Below, piece by piece: positions 51,801 through 53,974 of a stretch of DNA of 53,974 nucleotides. Within the stretch, counting starts at the first letter, position 1; each line of letters starts with the position of its first letter. The notes beneath the pieces were generated by a model. It saw nothing but the letters and a program-made list of their open reading frames with translations. It was not told the DNA's origin and did no database searches. Origin of the DNA: Rhizobiaceae bacterium (GTDB lineage: Bacteria > Pseudomonadota > Alphaproteobacteria > Rhizobiales > Rhizobiaceae); assembly GCA_029212415.1 (NCBI GenBank), contig JARGOF010000035.1, positions 1-53,974 of the forward strand, written 5' to 3'. Both the position numbers and the translations under genes were made by a program.

Positions 51801-53974
51801 AGCCGATATGCCCTTGGCGTTTCCATCACGCGTGTGTATTGATCCGCTATTCGACACGGTAGCTGAGTTGGCATCGCCAGCCGAACCACCGGCGCCGCCC
51901 ACGGCAACTTCGATGTTTAACGTTCGCTTGTCAGCTTCACCACTCTGGCTCAAGCCGGCAATGCCGGAGAAGCTCGATCCGCCTTTCCCGCCACCGCCGC
52001 CAATACTCTGTATCTCAATGCCCGTGGAAGCCACACCATGTGTGTTAATGCTGCCATTGTTGGTAACGTCCACCGCTTCGCCATCGCCTGCCGCGCCGCC
52101 GGAGCCGCCAATTGCAACGCCAACGGACAGATTCGTGCCCTCTCCCTCGCGTGACAATGCCGCAACGGCTGAAAGACCACCCGTTCCGCCGCCACCGCCG
52201 ACACTATGGGCAAAAATACCTTCACTGTAATGTCCGCTGGTCTCGATAATGCCATTGTTGGTGACTGTCACCAATCCGGCGTCATTGCCGCTGCCACCGG
52301 CACCGCCGACAGAAACATTGATCTGCTGGGCGCTGTTGCTGCCGGATATATCTCCGGAAAAAGACAGTCCGCCGTCGCCGCCGCCGCCGCCAATACTCTT
52401 TGCATAAATGCCCGCTGACTTGTAGCCGGAGGTGGTCAGATCCCCGTCATTGGCAGCGATCGTCACCGCCCCGGACGTATTGCCGGAACCGCCGCCCCCA
52501 CCAACGGAAACACCCAGGTTCCCCGAACCGGTCGCCGACGTATTCAGGCTGAGATTGGCCGAGATTGCCATGCCGCCCGAACCGCCGCTGCCACCGATGC
52601 TCTGTGCCTGAATCGCATGGGAATAATCACCCGTTGTTGAGACACCACTAGCATTGCTGATCCCCACATCGCTGCTGGTTCCCCCATCACCACCGCCACC
52701 GCCAACGGTCACGCCGATATTGACGGTCTTCTCTCCCGTACCCAGATTGCCGGTGAAGGCAAATCCGCCTTCGCCACCGCCACCGCCCTGGCTCAGTGCA
52801 TAAATGCCGGTCGCGCTCTTGCCTGTGGTGCTGATCAAACCGCTGCTGCTAACAACCGTCACGGCGTCGGCTGTGCCGCCATCGCCAGCGCCGCCGCCAA
52901 CGGTAACGCCGACATTGCCGCCATCGTCCAAGGAGACCTCGACAGAGCCGGCAAAACCACCTGCGCCGCCACCTTTGCCAACGCTTTGTGCCATAACCGC
53001 GTGTGCGCCGTCACCGGTCGTCACGACGGAACCGATCTGTGTCAGATCGACCGCGCCGCCGTCGCCGCCACCGCTGCCCGATCCGCCGATTGTAACGGCG
53101 ATATTCGAGCCCTTGCTGAAGTCACCGGAAAGGCTGAAACCGCCATTGCCGCCACCGCCGCCGACACTCTGCGCCTGGACGCCGTAAGACTGGCTGCCCT
53201 GGGTCTGCACATCGCCATTATTGGCGACGGTGACAGAAGCGCCATCGTTCCCGTCTCCGCCGCTGCCGCCCACCGTCACAGCCAGATTGGTGCTTTTTGC
53301 AACGTCGAAACCGGCGCTGAAACCACCATTACCGCCACCGCCGCCGATACTCTGACCGATGACACCAGCAGCGTTGTCGCCAACGGTGTAGACATCACCC
53401 GAATTGGTCAGTTGAACAATACCAGCGCTCGCGCCGGTCCCGCCGCTGCCACCAACGCTGACACTGATATTGCCACCGTCGCCGCCCGTAACCACGCCTG
53501 CAGCAACACTGAAACCACCATTGCCGCCGCCGCCGCCGACGCTTTGCGCCAAAATGCCGCCCGCCAGTGCACCGCTCGTGCTGATCGTGCCAACACTGGT
53601 GACCGTCACACCGGCTGCGCTCTCGCCGGAACCGGCGCCGCCGCCAACGCTGACCGGAATGCCGGCCCCGTCACCCAGGGCCAGTGTGCCGGAAATGCTG
53701 AAGCCGCCATTGCCGCCGCCGCCGCCCTGACTTTGTGCCAGCAATCCGGTCGAATGACTGCCGACAGTTGTGATGTTACCATTGTTGTTCGCAATAACCG
53801 CACCGCCCTTGCCGCCGCTGCTCCCGCCGCCACCGACGCTGACAGAAATATCCGCTGAATCGGAAGCGCTGCCCGTCAGCGAGATGGAAAATCCGCCATT
53901 GCCGCCGCCGCCGCCGACACTCTGCGCAATAAATCCTCTTGAATGGCTACCGCTTGTTTGCACAGTCCCGGTTG
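48804..53974 (-). CDS. Giant Gly-rich autotransporter (partial, N-terminus outside window)
   Basis: At least 1722 codons are visible and the frame is open to the right edge, so the signal sequence is missing. The passenger consists of repeats of about 50-70 residues, each ending in a Q-S-[IV]-G-G-G-G-G-x-G-G motif; I count 16 clear and two decayed copies. A non-repetitive region follows, then a linker with ANYITAAIAAGN, LSTLRNEYDQLTPEPY, and a C-terminal beta-barrel of about 280 residues ending in Phe, as BAM substrates do (GDVNLVVPF). This is a type Va adhesin-like protein displayed on the outer membrane. Two cysteine pairs are unusual: CAVC in one repeat, and NCQNPDEAQREKGCRW just before the barrel. 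Ligand unknown. Confidence 0.93.
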   Translation of the reverse strand, partial: TGTVQTSGSHSRGFIAQSVGGGGGNGGFSISLTGSASDSADISVSVGGGGSSGGKGGAVIANNNGNITTVGSHSTGLLAQSQGGGGGNGGFSISGTLALGDGAGIPVSVGGGAGSGESAAGVTVTSVGTISTSGALAGGILAQSVGGGGGNGGFSVAAGVVTGGDGGNISVSVGGSGGTGASAGIVQLTNSGDVYTVGDNAAGVIGQSIGGGGGNGGFSAGFDVAKSTNLAVTVGGSGGDGNDGASVTVANNGDVQTQGSQSYGVQAQSVGGGGGNGGFSLSGDFSKGSNIAVTIGGSGSGGGDGGAVDLTQIGSVVTTGDGAHAVMAQSVGKGGGAGGFAGSVEVSLDDGGNVGVTVGGGAGDGGTADAVTVVSSSGLISTTGKSATGIYALSQGGGGGEGGFAFTGNLGTGEKTVNIGVTVGGGGGDGGTSSDVGISNASGVSTTGDYSHAIQAQSIGGSGGSGGMAISANLSLNTSATGSGNLGVSVGGGGGSGNTSGAVTIAANDGDLTTSGYKSAGIYAKSIGGGGGDGGLSFSGDISGSNSAQQINVSVGGAGGSGNDAGLVTVTNNGIIETSGHYSEGIFAHSVGGGGGTGGLSAVAALSREGEGTNLSVGVAIGGSGGAAGDGEAVDVTNNGSINTHGVASTGIEIQSIGGGGGKGGSSFSGIAGLSQSGEADKRTLNIEVAVGGAGGSAGDANSATVSNSGSIHTRDGNAKGISAQSIGGGGGAGGAADAFSMLVGRCAVCGQTAPDSGDKSLTLNVSVGGAGGGGGDASTVSITNAGNIITEGAAADGIYAHSIGGGGGDGGNGAIGTVPLIGLTGVIIADGIIIMNPANALKVWTNVSVAIGGAEGTQGDGGKVVVDNSGDILTIGDQAFGIYTQSIGGGGGRGGATSGTAFSILALGAKGASGGNADTVTITHSGDILTTGSSAMGIFAQSIGGGGGHGGDISQNLFWPGVNIGIGVDLALGGGTGGNGADVSVTSNGLIATTGAGATGIFAQSVGGGGGVAGSAGYSVGTFFSGTNGDSGDAGTVTVEHDGNIYTTGAGAAGIFAQSGSGTEDTDTGDDIAQGATGTGKAVAVTAHGRVDTSGENSSGIIAQSIGVNNNSAITVTLTDDAIVVGGLDTDGTGTDSNPIGIRLLDGADNVVNNSGIVTTQQDYLGTAILTETTTANSTTINDTLYNYGTVTGSIYLAGVTNVLTNYDGGTLNMGSDINIGAGNTLTNYGVVSPGNKDQIYTTTLTGNYLQDGTGTYEVDVDFQVADANPGPGVPGEADLFHVTGDADLDGLVVVNSVNGAYVEPDVTGKVLIMTTAGDHGSPTLVAADTEVVNYEITYDTTTTDNVYLEWLVNFAPDGLNRNETAAANYITAAIAAGNSDGITPIINALLEAPDLSTLRNEYDQLTPEPYIDNELASVLSNQEFARSMLNCQNPDEAQREKGCRWFKAGGRQLTRDESFEYLGFVEQAINIQAGMGGAFGDNQGASVGISYDRSQIDTQDHASSDGHRVQGGLALSSFNDGVSFEIAAVGGAAIYDVERYLTLTDTPMTAEGRQKMYFGGGQVRLAHQAKMGAMSIGPMVEAWGGYFRNDSLSESGAEGASLDVESKDEYFAAVRPALTLATESSTQSGVKVRAFVQGGMTYFITGTEDNGTSLTATMQGEGHEVPGFTVTSSLAEIYYDGAVGLDLVGPGGSAFRISGAAQYAEKFLTYGGDVNLVVPF
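50640..53940 (-). repeat. Passenger repeat array of the autotransporter
   Basis: Coding repeats, strongly conserved around the five-glycine block and diverged between. Spacing is roughly 150-250 bp. On the plus strand they appear as recurrent CCGCCACCGCCGCC-type tracts. The two copies nearest the barrel (AQSGSGTEDTD and AQSIGVNNNSA) have lost the Gly block. The array is prone to recombination and slippage. Confidence 0.85.

Noticed and set aside
50487-53858. Several long plus-strand frames opposite the autotransporter
   Set aside because: Pro/Ala/Thr-rich translations produced by the Gly-rich repeats; no start signals or domains.
50640-53940. Possible CRISPR or non-coding tandem repeat array
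   Set aside because: Copies are in frame, vary in spacing (about 150-250 bp), and encode a Gly motif; no constant-length spacers and no cas genes.

Overview
The window reads as chromosomal DNA of an alphaproteobacterium, most likely a Hyphomicrobiales (rhizobia-like, possibly marine) species. This is inferred from gene content: a non-pyrrolysine MttB cluster, ExoD, GlxA-type AraC regulators, a DUF1127-like small protein, Liv-type ABC transporters and a Gly-rich autotransporter. The species cannot be fixed from sequence alone. I saw no rRNA, tRNA, CRISPR array, insertion sequence or prophage gene.

Region 1 (about 1-15.5 kb) is a corrinoid-dependent one-carbon cluster. A divergent pair, an MttB-type methyltransferase (899-2470, -) and a B12-binding corrinoid protein (2753-3454, +), is followed by a DUF1638 protein, an ExoD membrane protein, a formyltransferase-fold protein, a small 'virulence factor' domain protein overlapping a divergent MetF (MTHFR), a methyl-THF:corrinoid methyltransferase, and a RACo/RamA-like ATP-dependent corrinoid activator with a 2Fe-2S domain. 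An Fe-S protein lies downstream of mttB. A LysR gene, a DUF1127-like gene, a GbdR-like GlxA/AraC regulator and a dimethylglycine/sarcosine-dehydrogenase-like flavoprotein fused to GcvT follow. Together they suggest this route: quaternary amine (glycine betaine is the best guess) -> methyl-Co(III) -> methyl-THF -> methylene-THF, with the demethylated tertiary amine oxidised by the GcvT-fused dehydrogenase. Three proteins of the cluster carry short Arg/Gly-rich tails, an unexplained shared feature.

Region 2 (15.8-23.5 kb) looks like a lipid-linked pentose pathway resembling mycobacterial decaprenyl-phospho-arabinose synthesis: a HAD-UbiA fusion, a DprE1-like oxidase, an SMR/ArnE-like small transporter, an extended SDR and a class-III aminotransferase in one minus-strand run. 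A convergent polytopic membrane protein could be the glycosyltransferase. An MscS-family channel (DUF3772) and a DUF924 protein follow.

Region 3 (27.2-40.3 kb) holds two minus-strand units. The distal one is tetR - isovaleryl-CoA dehydrogenase - methylcrotonyl-CoA carboxylase beta and alpha, closed by a clear intrinsic terminator. The proximal one is an AMP-forming acyl-CoA ligase with a five-gene Liv-type ABC transporter. A near-identical inverted repeat (AAATGAACGTGYGTTC) precedes both tetR and the ligase gene, so the TetR protein probably controls both units.

Region 4 (40.5-48.1 kb) contains a creatininase-like amidohydrolase coupled to a GST, a polar amino-acid ABC transporter split over a divergent promoter, an AhpD-like protein, a 2-oxoglutarate/Fe(II) oxygenase, an XRE-cupin regulator and an uncharacterised possibly M29-like protein. 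A 13-bp word recurs at the two promoters of this locus. The substrate is unknown.

Region 5 (48.3-53.97 kb) has a small glycine-zipper lipoprotein and a giant autotransporter with at least 16 Gly-rich repeats, whose N-terminus runs off the right edge of the window.
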